Shown piece after piece: positions 17,110-25,591 of a stretch of DNA of 64,000 bases. Source of the stretch: Bythopirellula goksoeyrii (lineage in GTDB: Bacteria; Planctomycetota; Planctomycetia; Pirellulales; Lacipirellulaceae); NCBI RefSeq assembly GCF_008065115.1, contig NZ_CP042913.1, forward strand, positions 1,586,338-1,650,337. The letters run 5' to 3'. Position numbers and translations under genes: made by a program. Positions within the stretch are counted from its first letter, which is position 1, and every line of letters begins with the position of its first letter. The notes beneath the pieces are model-generated. The model searched no databases and was not told where the DNA came from. It was given only the letters and a program-made list of their open reading frames with translations.

Positions 17110-18237
17110 TTATGAGTCCACTGTTTCGTGTTTGAAATACTCTTTAACTTTGTCGAAGAAACCTTTGCGCTCAGGAGCAACGTTCTTGTGCTCGATTTCG
17201 GCCAGTTCTCTCAAGAGCCGTTCTTCGTCGTCGGTGAGTTTCTTGGGAACCTCGATGTTCACCTGCACCAACAGGTCGCCGAGTCCAGCAATACGAGGAT
17301 CGGGGAGGCCTTCCCCTTCCATGCGGAATACGTCGCCCGATTGAGTCCCCCGCGGCACATCCACCGTGCCGGGGCCACTCAGAGTTGGGACTTCTAATGT
17401 ACACCCTAGAGCCGCCTGCGAATACGTGATGGGAATTCGGCAGATCAGGTGTCGGCCTTCCCGTTCAAACAACGGATGCTGGAGAACTGAGACAAAACAG
17501 TAGCAATCGCCGGAAGGCCCTCCATTGGGGCTTGGCTCGCCCTGCCCTGTGATGCGTACCTGCATCCCCTCGTCGACTCCCGCGGGGATCTGAACCTCAG
17601 CCTCGACGGACTTGAGTCGTTGTCCTGTCCCACGGCATGACTTGCAGGGAGAAGTGATCGACGAGCCTTCACCCTGGCATGCCGGACACGTTGTCTGGAC
17701 ACGGATGATGCCAGCCTGCTGGATGACTTGTCCCTGACCTCCACAGTAGGAACACTTTTCTCGTTTGCTTCCCTTAGTGGCTCCCGATCCTTCGCACGTA
17801 TCGCAAGGTTCGTGTCGCTGAAACTCAACCTTTTTGCGGACACCCTGAGCAGCTTCCTGCAAGGTAAGGGTCACCGTGCATCGCACGTCTCGCCCTTTGC
17901 GAACTCGACTGCGGCGGCTTCGACCGCCACCAAAGAGGTCGCCGAAGATGTCGCCAAAGGCGGAGAAGATATCTTCTACATCCGAGAAGTGCCCTGCTCC
18001 GCCTTGGCCGTTCATTCCAGCGTGGCCGAAACGATCATAGCGGGCGCGCTTGTCCGGGTCGTGGAGGACCTCAAATGCTTCGGAGGCCTCTTTGAAGCGA
18101 TCGATGGCCTCTTGGTCACCCGGGTTCTTGTCCGGGTGGTAAGTAACGGCGAGCTTGCGGTAGGCCGTGGCGATCTCCCCAGTAGAGGCCGTTCGCTCGA
18201 CTTGCAGCACTTCGTAATAGCATCGCTTCTCGGTCAT
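17110..18237 (-). CDS. dnaJ: Chaperone DnaJ (Hsp40)
   Basis: 375 residues from ATG 18237 (MTEKRCYYEVLQVERTAS). J-domain with the HPD triad in TYHPDKNPGD, a Gly/Phe-rich linker, four zinc-finger repeats (CDTCEGSG, CSYCGGQG, CPACQGEG, CKSCRGTG) and the C-terminal client-binding domains. It stimulates DnaK ATPase and delivers unfolded clients. It sits between groEL1 and grpE in the chaperone block. Confidence 0.95.
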   Translation of the reverse strand: MTEKRCYYEVLQVERTASTGEIATAYRKLAVTYHPDKNPGDQEAIDRFKEASEAFEVLHDPDKRARYDRFGHAGMNGQGGAGHFSDVEDIFSAFGDIFGDLFGGGRSRRSRVRKGRDVRCTVTLTLQEAAQGVRKKVEFQRHEPCDTCEGSGATKGSKREKCSYCGGQGQVIQQAGIIRVQTTCPACQGEGSSITSPCKSCRGTGQRLKSVEAEVQIPAGVDEGMQVRITGQGEPSPNGGPSGDCYCFVSVLQHPLFEREGRHLICRIPITYSQAALGCTLEVPTLSGPGTVDVPRGTQSGDVFRMEGEGLPDPRIAGLGDLLVQVNIEVPKKLTDDEERLLRELAEIEHKNVAPERKGFFDKVKEYFKHETVDS

Positions 18238-18325
18238 GAATCCGCTCTCGACTATTCCAACATGCAACCGGGCCACTGGCAAATTGCCGAGCGGCCCGGT
18301 GGCGAAACTTCAATGTGGCGAACGA

Positions 18326-19945
18326 CTAGCGGATGCTGCCGACCACTCCACGCTTGTCGTCTTCCTTGGGATCGTAGTTGGTGACCAGAGCTTCTGTCGT
18401 GAGCAACAGCCCGCTGATGCTGGCCGCGTTGGACAGAGCCGTTTTCACGACCTTGGTTGGGTCGATGATGCCAGCCTTGATCATGTCGACGTACTCACCC
18501 TTGTTCGCGTCGTAGCCGGTGTTTTGCGGCTTGCGAAGCAGTTCGTCGGCGATCACGCTGCCGTCCAACCCACAGTTGTCGGCGATCTGCTTGATGGGGG
18601 CATCGAGTACGCTGAGCACGATCTCGACGCCTATTTTCTCATCACCTTTTGCACTGCTCTTAGCCGCAGCGACTGCATCTTTCGCACGGAGCAGAGCAAC
18701 GCCACCGCCAGGGAGAATTCCTTCTTCCACGGCAGCACGGGTCGCGTGCAGGGCATCTTCCACGCGAGCCTTTTTCTGCTTCATGTCGGCTTCACTGCTC
18801 GCACCAACCGAGATGATAGCCACTCCACCGGTGAGCTTGGCAAGCCGCTCTTGCAGCTTTTCGCGATCGTAATCGCTTGTGGAAGCCTCAATCGACTTGC
18901 GAATCTGATCGATACGCTTGGAAACATCAGCCTTGCTGCCAGCACCTTGAACGAGGGTCGTGTTCTCTTTCGAGACGGTAATTTTCTTGGCACGACCAAG
19001 TTGTTCCAGCGTAATGTTCTCAAGCTTCATGCCGAGGTCTTCGCTGATGAGCGTGCCACCTGTGAGGGTAGCGATATCGCTCAGCATCGCCTTGCGGCGA
19101 TCACCAAATCCAGGGGCCTTGACGGCACAAATATTGAGAACGCCGCGGAGCTTGTTCACGACCAAAGCGGCCAAGGCTTCGCCTTCGACGTCTTCAGCAA
19201 TGATCAACAGCGGCTTGGCCTTCTGGCTGACCTGTTCGAGGATCGGCAGCAAGTCGCGGAGGTTACTGATTTTCTTTTCATGGATCAGGATGACAGCATC
19301 TTCGAGCACGCATTCCATGTCGGCGGTTTGGTTGATGAAATAGGGCGAGAGGAAGCCCTTGTCGAATTGCATGCCCTCGACCAACTCAAGCGTAGTTTCC
19401 ATCGAGCGGCCTTCTTCGACCGTGATCACGCCATCTTTACCAACCTTTTCCATGGCGTCGGCCAAGAGGTCGCCAATCACACGGTCACTGTTAGCACTGA
19501 TGGAGCCCACCTGAGCGATTTGCTCCTTGCTAGTCACGCTCTTGGAGATGGAATCGAGATATTCGACGGCGGCGTCGACAGCCTTACGGATGCCGCGTTG
19601 GACGGCCATCGGATTGCTGCCGGCAACCACGTTGCGAGTTCCCTCTTTGAGGATCGCCCGGGCCAACACGGTAGCGGTAGTCGTGCCATCGCCAGCGATC
19701 GAGGAGGTCTTGTCGGCGACCTCATGCACGAGCTTGGCACCCATGTTCTCGAACGGATCTTCGAGTTCGATTTCCTTGCTGACGGTCACGCCGTCTTTGG
19801 TGACGGTCGGACCACCGAAGGACTTGTTGATGATCACATTGCGGCCGGTGGGCCCCATCGTCACGGCGACGGCGTCGGCCAGTTTATCAACGCCGCGAAG
19901 CAGTTTGCTCCGGGCCTGATCTTCGAACATTAATTGCTTAGCCAC
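18326..19945 (-). CDS. groL: Chaperonin GroEL, paralogue 1 (no GGM tail)
   Basis: 539 residues starting with GTG at 19945 behind GAGGAAG. The N-terminus [20 protein letters not shown], the ATP site [16 protein letters not shown] and [15 protein letters not shown], and [15 protein letters not shown] are all intact. The C-terminus ends [15 protein letters not shown] and lacks the GGM repeats usual in GroEL. Together with groES and groEL2 it forms an operon-like block; the two GroELs may have different clients or form different rings. Confidence 0.95.
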   Translation of the reverse strand: MAKQLMFEDQARSKLLRGVDKLADAVAVTMGPTGRNVIINKSFGGPTVTKDGVTVSKEIELEDPFENMGAKLVHEVADKTSSIAGDGTTTATVLARAILKEGTRNVVAGSNPMAVQRGIRKAVDAAVEYLDSISKSVTSKEQIAQVGSISANSDRVIGDLLADAMEKVGKDGVITVEEGRSMETTLELVEGMQFDKGFLSPYFINQTADMECVLEDAVILIHEKKISNLRDLLPILEQVSQKAKPLLIIAEDVEGEALAALVVNKLRGVLNICAVKAPGFGDRRKAMLSDIATLTGGTLISEDLGMKLENITLEQLGRAKKITVSKENTTLVQGAGSKADVSKRIDQIRKSIEASTSDYDREKLQERLAKLTGGVAIISVGASSEADMKQKKARVEDALHATRAAVEEGILPGGGVALLRAKDAVAAAKSSAKGDEKIGVEIVLSVLDAPIKQIADNCGLDGSVIADELLRKPQNTGYDANKGEYVDMIKAGIIDPTKVVKTALSNAASISGLLLTTEALVTNYDPKEDDKRGVVGSIR

Positions 19946-19985
19946 GATTATTCTTCCTCTTGATTGAGTTGGTCAGTTGTTCGTT

Positions 19986-20054
19986 GTCCGTGGTCAGTTG
20001 TCCGCTGTTAGTTGCCCGTCGCAATATTGATGCAACTGACTACTGACCACGGAC
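19986..20054. repeat. Inverted repeat in groES-groEL1 gap
   Basis: GTCCGTGGTCAGT at 19986-19998 and its exact reverse complement at 20042-20054. It belongs to the degenerate GTGGTCAGT-type repeats also seen near 60815. It could set the relative expression of groES and groEL1. Confidence 0.7.
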
Positions 20055-20064
20055 CACTGACAAA

Positions 20065-20361
20065 CTAAACTACCTTTGCCAGGATATCGCTCTCGCGCAG
20101 GATCTTGAGTTCCAGGCCGTCGACTTCGACGTCGGACCCACCATACTTACCGTAGATGACCTCGTCGCCGATGGTGACGGAGAGCTCGCCACGCTTGCCG
20201 CTGTCGAGTAGTTTGCCACCGCCTACGGCGACGACTTTACCACGTTGTGGCTTTTCCTGGGCGGCGTCCGGCAGCACGATGCCCCCGGCGGTTACTTCTT
20301 CGGCTTCGCTGGGCTCAACAACAACGCGGTCATCGAGCGGACGCAATTTGATTTTGGCCAT
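20065..20361 (-). CDS. groS: Co-chaperonin GroES
   Basis: 98 residues. It begins [22 protein letters not shown]; the mobile loop is [21 protein letters not shown] and the end is [14 protein letters not shown], all as in GroES. The heptameric lid of the GroEL cage. It lies between the two groEL genes, about 125 bases from each start or stop. Confidence 0.96.
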   Translation of the reverse strand: MAKIKLRPLDDRVVVEPSEAEEVTAGGIVLPDAAQEKPQRGKVVAVGGGKLLDSGKRGELSVTIGDEVIYGKYGGSDVEVDGLELKILRESDILAKVV

Positions 20362-20487
20362 ATTTAGGTTCCTTATTAAGTAGCTGTAAGCAGTTAGTTT
20401 TTAGTCTTTGGTCGTAAGTTTGTAGTCGTAAGTCATTAGTATTCTGTCTGGCTAATACCTAACTACCAACGACTAACACCTCTTTCT

Positions 20488-22191
20488 CTACATCATTCCG
20501 GGCATGCCACCCATGCCACCCATTCCGCCCATGCCAGGCATGCCGCCACCCATTCCGCCCATGCCACCCATACCGTGGTCATGGTGATCGCCACCGGCTG
20601 GCTCATCTTCCTGAGGGGCGTTTACGATTAGCGAATCAGTGGTCAGCAGCAGCGATGCGACACTCGCAGCATTCTGCAGCGAGGTGCGAACTACCTTGGC
20701 AGGATCGATGATGCCCGCTTCGACCAGGTCGCAGTAGGTATCCTTGTCGGCGTTGTAGCCCTCGTTCTTACCCTTGGAATGACGGACATTGTTGACGACC
20801 ACGGCACCATCGACGCCGGAGTTCTCGGCGATGTACCGCAAGGGGTAATCGAGTACACGGCGAATGATCTCGACGCCGAGTCCTTCGTCTCCCTCAAGCT
20901 TCAGCTTGTCGAGAGCCTTTTCACTACGCAACAGGGCGACACCGCCGCCGGCAACGATTCCTTCAGCAAGAGCTGCCTGGGTGGCGGCACGGGCATCTTC
21001 CAAGAGAGCTTTGCGCTCTTTCATTTCTGTTTCCGTGGCGGCACCGCAGTTGATTTGGGCCACACCACCGGCTAGCTTCGCCAGTCGCTCCTGCAACTTC
21101 TCACGGTCGTAGTCACTGTCGGTGGTTTCAATCTCGCGGCGGATTTGATCCGCACGCGCGACAATGTCGTCCTTCTTGCCGCCACCGCCGACCATGGTCG
21201 TGTTGTCGCTCTTGATGATGATCTTGCGACACTTGCCCAGGTCGGAAAGCTGGATGGCATCGAGTTTGATGCCAAGGTCCTTGAAAATGGCAGTCGCACC
21301 GGTGAGCGTAGCGATATCGCCCAGCATCGCTTTGCGACGATCGCCATAGCCGGGGGCTTTCACGGCACAGACATTAACAATGCCGCGCATCTTGTTCACG
21401 ACCAACGTAGCCAGGGCTTCGCCTTCAACATCTTCAGCGAGAATCAAAAGTGGCTTGCTCGCCTTGGAAACGGCTTCCAGAAGAGGAACCAAAGCCTTGG
21501 CGTTAGAGATTTTTTCCTCATAGACCAACACGAGACAGTTTTCGAATTCGACGGACTGATCATCTTCGTTGTTGACAAAGTGGGGCGACAAGAAACCGCG
21601 ATCGAACTGCATTCCCTCGACGACCTCGACGCTGGTCTCGTTGCTTTTGCCTTCTTCGACCGTAATCACGCCATCCTTGCCGACCTTGGCAAAAGCCTCG
21701 GCGAGCACTGCACCAATCGACGGGTCATTATTGCCTGCGATCGTGGCGACCTGCTGGAGGCTTTTCTTGTTGGAGACGTCAACAGGTTCTGCGAGTTTGC
21801 CAATCGCAGTGGATACTGCCTCGACAGCCTTGGCGATGCCACGGCTCAGGGCCATCGCATCCGCACCCGCGGCCAGCATTTTGATGCCCTCGCGGAAGAT
21901 TCCCTCGGCCAGCACAGTAGCAGTGGTCGTGCCATCGCCAGCGACATCGTTAGTCTTGCTGGCGGCTTCCTTCACAAGCTGGGCACCGAGATTCTCAAAG
22001 GCATCGTCCAGTTCGATGTCCTCGGCGACGGTCACGCCGTCCTTAGTCACCTTGGGCGAGCCCCACCCTTTGTCGAGCACGGCATTGCGGCCCCGGGGGC
22101 CGAGGGTGCTACGAACTGCCCGGGCGAGTTTCTCAACGCCGGCTTGCAGGGGCTTGCGGGCTTCTTCCTCAAATAGCATTAGCTTGGCCAC
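20488..22191 (-). CDS. groL: Chaperonin GroEL, paralogue 2 (long GGM/His tail)
   Basis: 567 residues from GTG 22191 behind AGGAG. Core motifs are as in GroEL ([46 protein letters not shown]). The C-terminal tail is a long run of GGM and PGM units with a DHHDH cluster, more extreme than the E. coli tail. The first gene of the chaperone block and the one directly behind the sigma54-type promoter. The His/Met richness might bind metal, which is inference. Confidence 0.95.
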   Translation of the reverse strand: MAKLMLFEEEARKPLQAGVEKLARAVRSTLGPRGRNAVLDKGWGSPKVTKDGVTVAEDIELDDAFENLGAQLVKEAASKTNDVAGDGTTTATVLAEGIFREGIKMLAAGADAMALSRGIAKAVEAVSTAIGKLAEPVDVSNKKSLQQVATIAGNNDPSIGAVLAEAFAKVGKDGVITVEEGKSNETSVEVVEGMQFDRGFLSPHFVNNEDDQSVEFENCLVLVYEEKISNAKALVPLLEAVSKASKPLLILAEDVEGEALATLVVNKMRGIVNVCAVKAPGYGDRRKAMLGDIATLTGATAIFKDLGIKLDAIQLSDLGKCRKIIIKSDNTTMVGGGGKKDDIVARADQIRREIETTDSDYDREKLQERLAKLAGGVAQINCGAATETEMKERKALLEDARAATQAALAEGIVAGGGVALLRSEKALDKLKLEGDEGLGVEIIRRVLDYPLRYIAENSGVDGAVVVNNVRHSKGKNEGYNADKDTYCDLVEAGIIDPAKVVRTSLQNAASVASLLLTTDSLIVNAPQEDEPAGGDHHDHGMGGMGGMGGGMPGMGGMGGMGGMPGMM

Positions 22192-22347
22192 GGTTTACTC
22201 CTCTTATAGATTTCGTTGGTCAGGGCTTGGATTAAGCCGGTTTGTTTGAATTGTCAGTTTTTGTGTTATTGTGTGCGGATGGCAGAGTCTTGCTGCCAAT
22301 GAACGACCAATTTTGGCAGACAGACCACCACGTGCCAACTACTTTAC

Positions 22348-22362
22348 GCAAGAGGCGTGCCA
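22348..22362 (-). promoter_or_regulatory. Sigma54 (-24/-12) promoter upstream of groEL2
   Basis: On the minus strand TGGCACGCCTCTTGC, preceded by T. It matches TTGGCACG-N4-TTGC with the GG and GC exactly 10 bases apart. It predicts a start near 22336 and a leader of about 145 bases before groEL2. A sigma54 activator gene lies at 41720-43753. No CIRCE palindrome was seen here. Confidence 0.65.
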
Positions 22363-22579
22363 AGTGGTGGTGGGAGGGGGGGATAGCGGGAAAAACGGCT
22401 GGTTTTCTAGCACCAATGCCCAAGTGGGAGTTGCCAAGCGAATCCGGCGGAATGCCATTTTGGCAGACTGGGGGGTCGTCAGTTTGGTCTGTACATAGGC
22501 AACCTCCCAACCCGGTTCACTACCCAATGAGGACGTTAGCGCGAATGCAGTTGGTTGGCTGACATCGAACGGTGATTTA

Positions 22580-22801
22580 ATGGCGCTCACTATTAGACCA
22601 CATGGAGCCCAAGAGTTCGTCGCAATTGTCGATTGCAAGGCGCGTTCAATGGCAGCATATGGATTGAGCCAGGACAAGAACGAGTGGGTCCTCAAGAGTG
22701 TAAGCAATATTGAGGCCGACTTGAAAATGGATAGTTGGAATGGAACACCTCCCAAGCCGAGCGAAATTCGGAAAATGCTAATACTTCGAGGTGAGCAATA
22801 G
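22580..22801 (+). CDS. Possible small hypothetical protein or gene fragment
   Basis: 73 residues from ATG 22580. Amino-acid usage looks protein-like (FVAIVDCKARSMAAYGLSQD, then NEWVLKSVSNIEADLKM), but there is no clear ribosome site and no recognised domain. It is in a gene-poor, repeat-rich stretch. It may be a remnant of a longer gene or a chance frame. Confidence 0.3.
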   Translation: MALTIRPHGAQEFVAIVDCKARSMAAYGLSQDKNEWVLKSVSNIEADLKMDSWNGTPPKPSEIRKMLILRGEQ

Positions 22802-22903
22802 GAAAATGTTAGAATAGACCCAAAGAAATCGGGAGTCGTGTTCAAGAATGGCTCCCAGCCAATTCGATCTCCCTTTTGCATTTCTCTGGGGGGCATTTAT
22901 CAT

Positions 22904-23105
22904 CCTTCCCCAGCGCAGCCGGTATTAGGCCCTTGATTCATCACGGGTACTCAAATCAATAAACCCAATCCTCGGCGACACGCATCCCCCCCGCCCGATG
23001 GCCGTCTGCGGCGACCATCGGGCCGGGCAAATCGTGACGTCGAGTTGGGGTCGCAACCAAACCCGACATAAATGTCGGGCTTAATACCGGCTGCGCCGGG
23101 AAACC
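22904..23105. repeat. Cluster of palindromic repeats before the TA module
   Basis: 22904-22951 starts CCTTCCCCAGCGCAGCCGGT and is repeated at 23941-23984 after the TA module; an inverted partial copy lies at about 23080-23103. Between them are short palindromes such as GCCCGATGG...CCATCGGGC and CCCGACATAAATGTCGGG. No coding frame was seen between 22802 and 23200. Confidence 0.7.
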
Positions 23106-23200
23106 CCGATAAATCGGCATGCAAGAAATGGATGGAGTTATGCTGAGACGACTCAATAATCCTGGGTGTCACCTGTTTCGAAGCATGGTATAATTGGTGC

Positions 23201-23467
23201 ATGGCTGCTAAACTCTCCCCAGAACTCCGCCAAGAGATCGCAGACAACCCAGGTCAGGCAGTGCCGCTTGTCGACGAATTGTCGAATCGGACATACTTCG
23301 TCGTTGGTGAAGAATTTCTCTTTCTAGCAGTCGAGCAGGACAAGGCGTCGCGGGCTCGTCTACTGGCGTTGCTGCAAGAGGGGGAAGAGAGCGCCGAAGT
23401 TTCGCGTGAGGAAGGTTTCGCAAGGATGCGGGCCAAAGTGCAGGAGCTAAAAGACAAGTCGGCATGA
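23201..23467 (+). CDS. Putative antitoxin of a ParE/RelE-type module
   Basis: 88 residues, MAAKLSPELRQEIADNPGQA through RMRAKVQELKDKSA. Small and acidic, it overlaps the start of the toxin gene as ATGATG, the layout of type II TA operons. The sequence is not a classic ParD or RelB; it resembles the short antitoxins found beside ParE-like toxins in environmental bacteria. It should bind the toxin and repress the operon. Confidence 0.7.
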   Translation: MAAKLSPELRQEIADNPGQAVPLVDELSNRTYFVVGEEFLFLAVEQDKASRARLLALLQEGEESAEVSREEGFARMRAKVQELKDKSA

Positions 23468-23764
23468 TGCGATTGATCTTCACCGAGGGGGCCTTGGCAG
23501 ATTTTGAGAGCATTCTCAACTATATCGCCAAAGACAACCAATCCGCAGCCGTTCGATTTGGCGAGGGATTGATCGAGACTTGTGAACTACTGGAAAAGAT
23601 TCCGGAGCTAGGGGTCAAAAAAAAACGATCTCAAGCTAGGCTTACGACTCTTCACTTATCGCGGTTATGGTCTCTATTACCGTATTGATGACCAACGCCA
23701 AGCGTTGAAACTTCTACGTGTGTTGCATCCCGCTCTTGACGTGCGTCGGCAATCGTTTGAGTAG
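23464..23764 (+). pseudogene. ParE/RelE-family toxin, frameshifted at an A9 run
   Basis: The frame from 23464 (MRLIFTEGALADFESILNYI) stops at 23688 after 74 residues, with a C-terminus that is out of register. If one A is removed from the nine-A run at 23617-23625, the frame continues as LRLFTYRGYGLYYRIDDQRQ and ends RRQSFE at 23764. That gives a complete toxin of about 99 residues with the typical RGY..YYRID and LLRVLHPALD ending. So the gene is either a fresh pseudogene, a read error, or uses slippage on the A-run. Confidence 0.85.
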
Positions 23765-24089
23765 TTGGATCAGGAAGCAGCATCTTCGGCATTAAGAATC
23801 TCGGCTATCCGCTGTTCGGCCAAATGGATGCTGCCCGACTGCTGGCAGTGGACTAGTGGCAGTTGCATTCATTGGCCACCATCAGACGGCTTTACTTTCG
23901 CCGGAACCTTCCAGGACTACTACTCCGCTTAGTACATGACCCTTCCCCGGCGCAGCCGGTACTAGGCCCGTGATTTATCAGGGTATTCGGACTTAATCCA
24001 GAGCATCGCTCGTTAACATATCCTGCGAAGTGTGCCGGACTCGTATGGTTACCAACGGTATAATTTTAGCGCCAGACGGAGTGCCGTGA
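23765..24089. other. Intergenic region after the TA module
   Basis: About 325 bases. It contains repeat copy 2 (23941-23984) and no convincing gene. Confidence 0.5.
23941..23984 (+). repeat. Direct repeat copy 2 flanking the TA module
   Basis: It starts CCTTCCCCGGCGCAGCCGGT and matches 22904-22951 with a handful of substitutions and a one-base gap. The two copies flank the TA module at about 1 kb distance. Confidence 0.75.
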
Positions 24090-24584
24090 ATGATTCGTTC
24101 CGAAGAACCAGAAGATCTACAGGCAATCCATACTGTTCACGTAGCCAGCTTTCCCACCAACGCCGAGGCACAGTTGGTCGATTTGCTGAGAGAGGCTGAT
24201 CGACTCTCAGTATCGCTGGTGGCGGAGGCAGATAGCTTGGTCGTCGGGCATATCGCGTTCAGTCCAGTGACGGTTGAATCTGGCGAGGTCGGCGCTGGGC
24301 TCGCTCCCATTGCCGTCATCGAGTCGTATCGAAAGCAGGGGGTCGCTGCCGAATTGGTGCGGGCAGGATTGCAGGCGTGCCGCGAGAATGGCTTCGGCTG
24401 GGTTGTCGTGCTGGGAGAGCCGGGTTACTACGCTCGGTGTGGATTTCAGCCAGCCACGGAGTTTGGTCTTTCGGATGAGTACGGAGGAGGTGTCGCTTTC
24501 CAGGTGGTTGAACTGGTTGAGGGCAGCCTGCCGGTTGGCGATGGGCTAGTAAAATACGCCCCAGAATTTGCGTCGCTAGGCTGA
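24090..24584 (+). CDS. GNAT-family N-acetyltransferase
   Basis: 164 residues. The N-terminus MIRSEEPEDLQAIHTVHVAS is GNAT strand one and helix one; GLAPIAVIESYRKQGVAAEL is the acetyl-CoA pyrophosphate loop (Q/RxxGxA type); GYYARCGFQPA is the usual late strand. It resembles the YhbS-like group of predicted acetyltransferases. The substrate is unknown. It appears monocistronic. Confidence 0.85.
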   Translation: MIRSEEPEDLQAIHTVHVASFPTNAEAQLVDLLREADRLSVSLVAEADSLVVGHIAFSPVTVESGEVGAGLAPIAVIESYRKQGVAAELVRAGLQACRENGFGWVVVLGEPGYYARCGFQPATEFGLSDEYGGGVAFQVVELVEGSLPVGDGLVKYAPEFASLG

Positions 24585-25591
24585 ATTCCAGGTTCTGGCA
24601 CATTGTTTGCGACTGTTAGAAGTCTTCACAGTAATTCACGATAAGGATGACGCTAATCAATCAACTCTTCAGCTCGCACCTTCTTGCGACCTAAACAAGT
24701 TTGGCGTTCCTTCGAGTTACAGATACTTCCCTTTTCGTAGCACTCTTACTGCTCGTTGGAAAACCCTTGGTAGAAGCGGTTTAGTTCGCGTTGGCAGCGA
24801 GACAATCTGCTTGTCCCCAGGCCGCTGCCAGTCACTTGAGTTGCTGTCTACGGTGCAGGGCCAACCCCGCTTAGAATGAACCGAGCATCAAGTAATATGC
24901 GCTCTGTGAGCAGCCGACCGTTTCACCATTTTGGTGAATCGTCAGGTGCATATTGGTGAGACGTTGTTCTAACTTCTTTTCTGACTGTGACTTGTGAAAA
25001 GGATTGGATGCGTCGAAGAGCAATTGCGGATCTCTCCGGTCACACGTAAATGCTTCTTTAACAATGAGTTATGACGATAGGGCCTCTCATCACACATCTG
25101 GTGAAACTGACAGTCGACACTTGCAGAGCTATATCGTTCGAGTAAAAGTTTTCTTGCGCCGTTGCACACCGGAATATTGCAGTTCTCTCCCGCAATCTGG
25201 AGATTTCTATCAGCCTTATAAGATCCCAAGGTTGCGTAGCCTGATCATTCCCCACGCAAGACAGATGGCTTGGCATAGTGATTGCACTTCAGTTTGGCTC
25301 TCGTGGTACTTTTTTGTCCGTTTGCCGCGTTGTGGCACGGCTTGAAGATACTATCTCAAACGCTAGAAAAGAGGGCCGACTTGTGAACGCAGACCGTTTT
25401 TATTCTTCAGACGACCACGATGACTCTTCGCAGGTCCATTTCTCAGCTGGTGCCCCTCGCCACCGCAGCGGAGTCGCTCCTGACCGCATGAAATCCAAGC
25501 GACGCAGCTTCCGCAAACGTCCTCTGCCCAACCCTGTCCGAGGAATGGCGCATCGCAGCAATCGTAAGATGTGCTGGTAGAGCCAGGCGAA
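24585..25591. other. 1-kb region without a convincing gene
   Basis: Open frames here are short, biased and overlap on both strands, with no recognisable domain. The only notable signal is a sigma54-like site at 24596-24610 pointing into the region. A small RNA or a decayed gene cannot be excluded. Confidence 0.5.
24596..24610 (+). promoter_or_regulatory. Second sigma54-like site, no obvious target gene
   Basis: TGGCACATTGTTTGC: the GG and GC are 10 bases apart with TGGCAC and TTGC exact. It lies 12 bases after the GNAT stop and faces about 1 kb without a gene. Possibly chance. Confidence 0.3.

Noticed and set aside
19946-20487. CIRCE operator in the groES/groEL gaps
   Set aside because: I looked for TTAGCACTC-N9-GAGTGCTAA and found only GTGGTCAGT-type repeats.
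18236-22249. Long plus-strand frames of 565, 343 and 226 residues
   Set aside because: They are mirror frames of the two groEL genes, with no domain and the amino-acid bias expected of antisense.
22904-23105. CRISPR-like array
   Set aside because: Short palindromes occur, but repeats are not regularly spaced and there are no cas genes.
24607-25580. Several frames of 60-113 residues
   Set aside because: No ribosome sites, odd composition, mutually overlapping on both strands.
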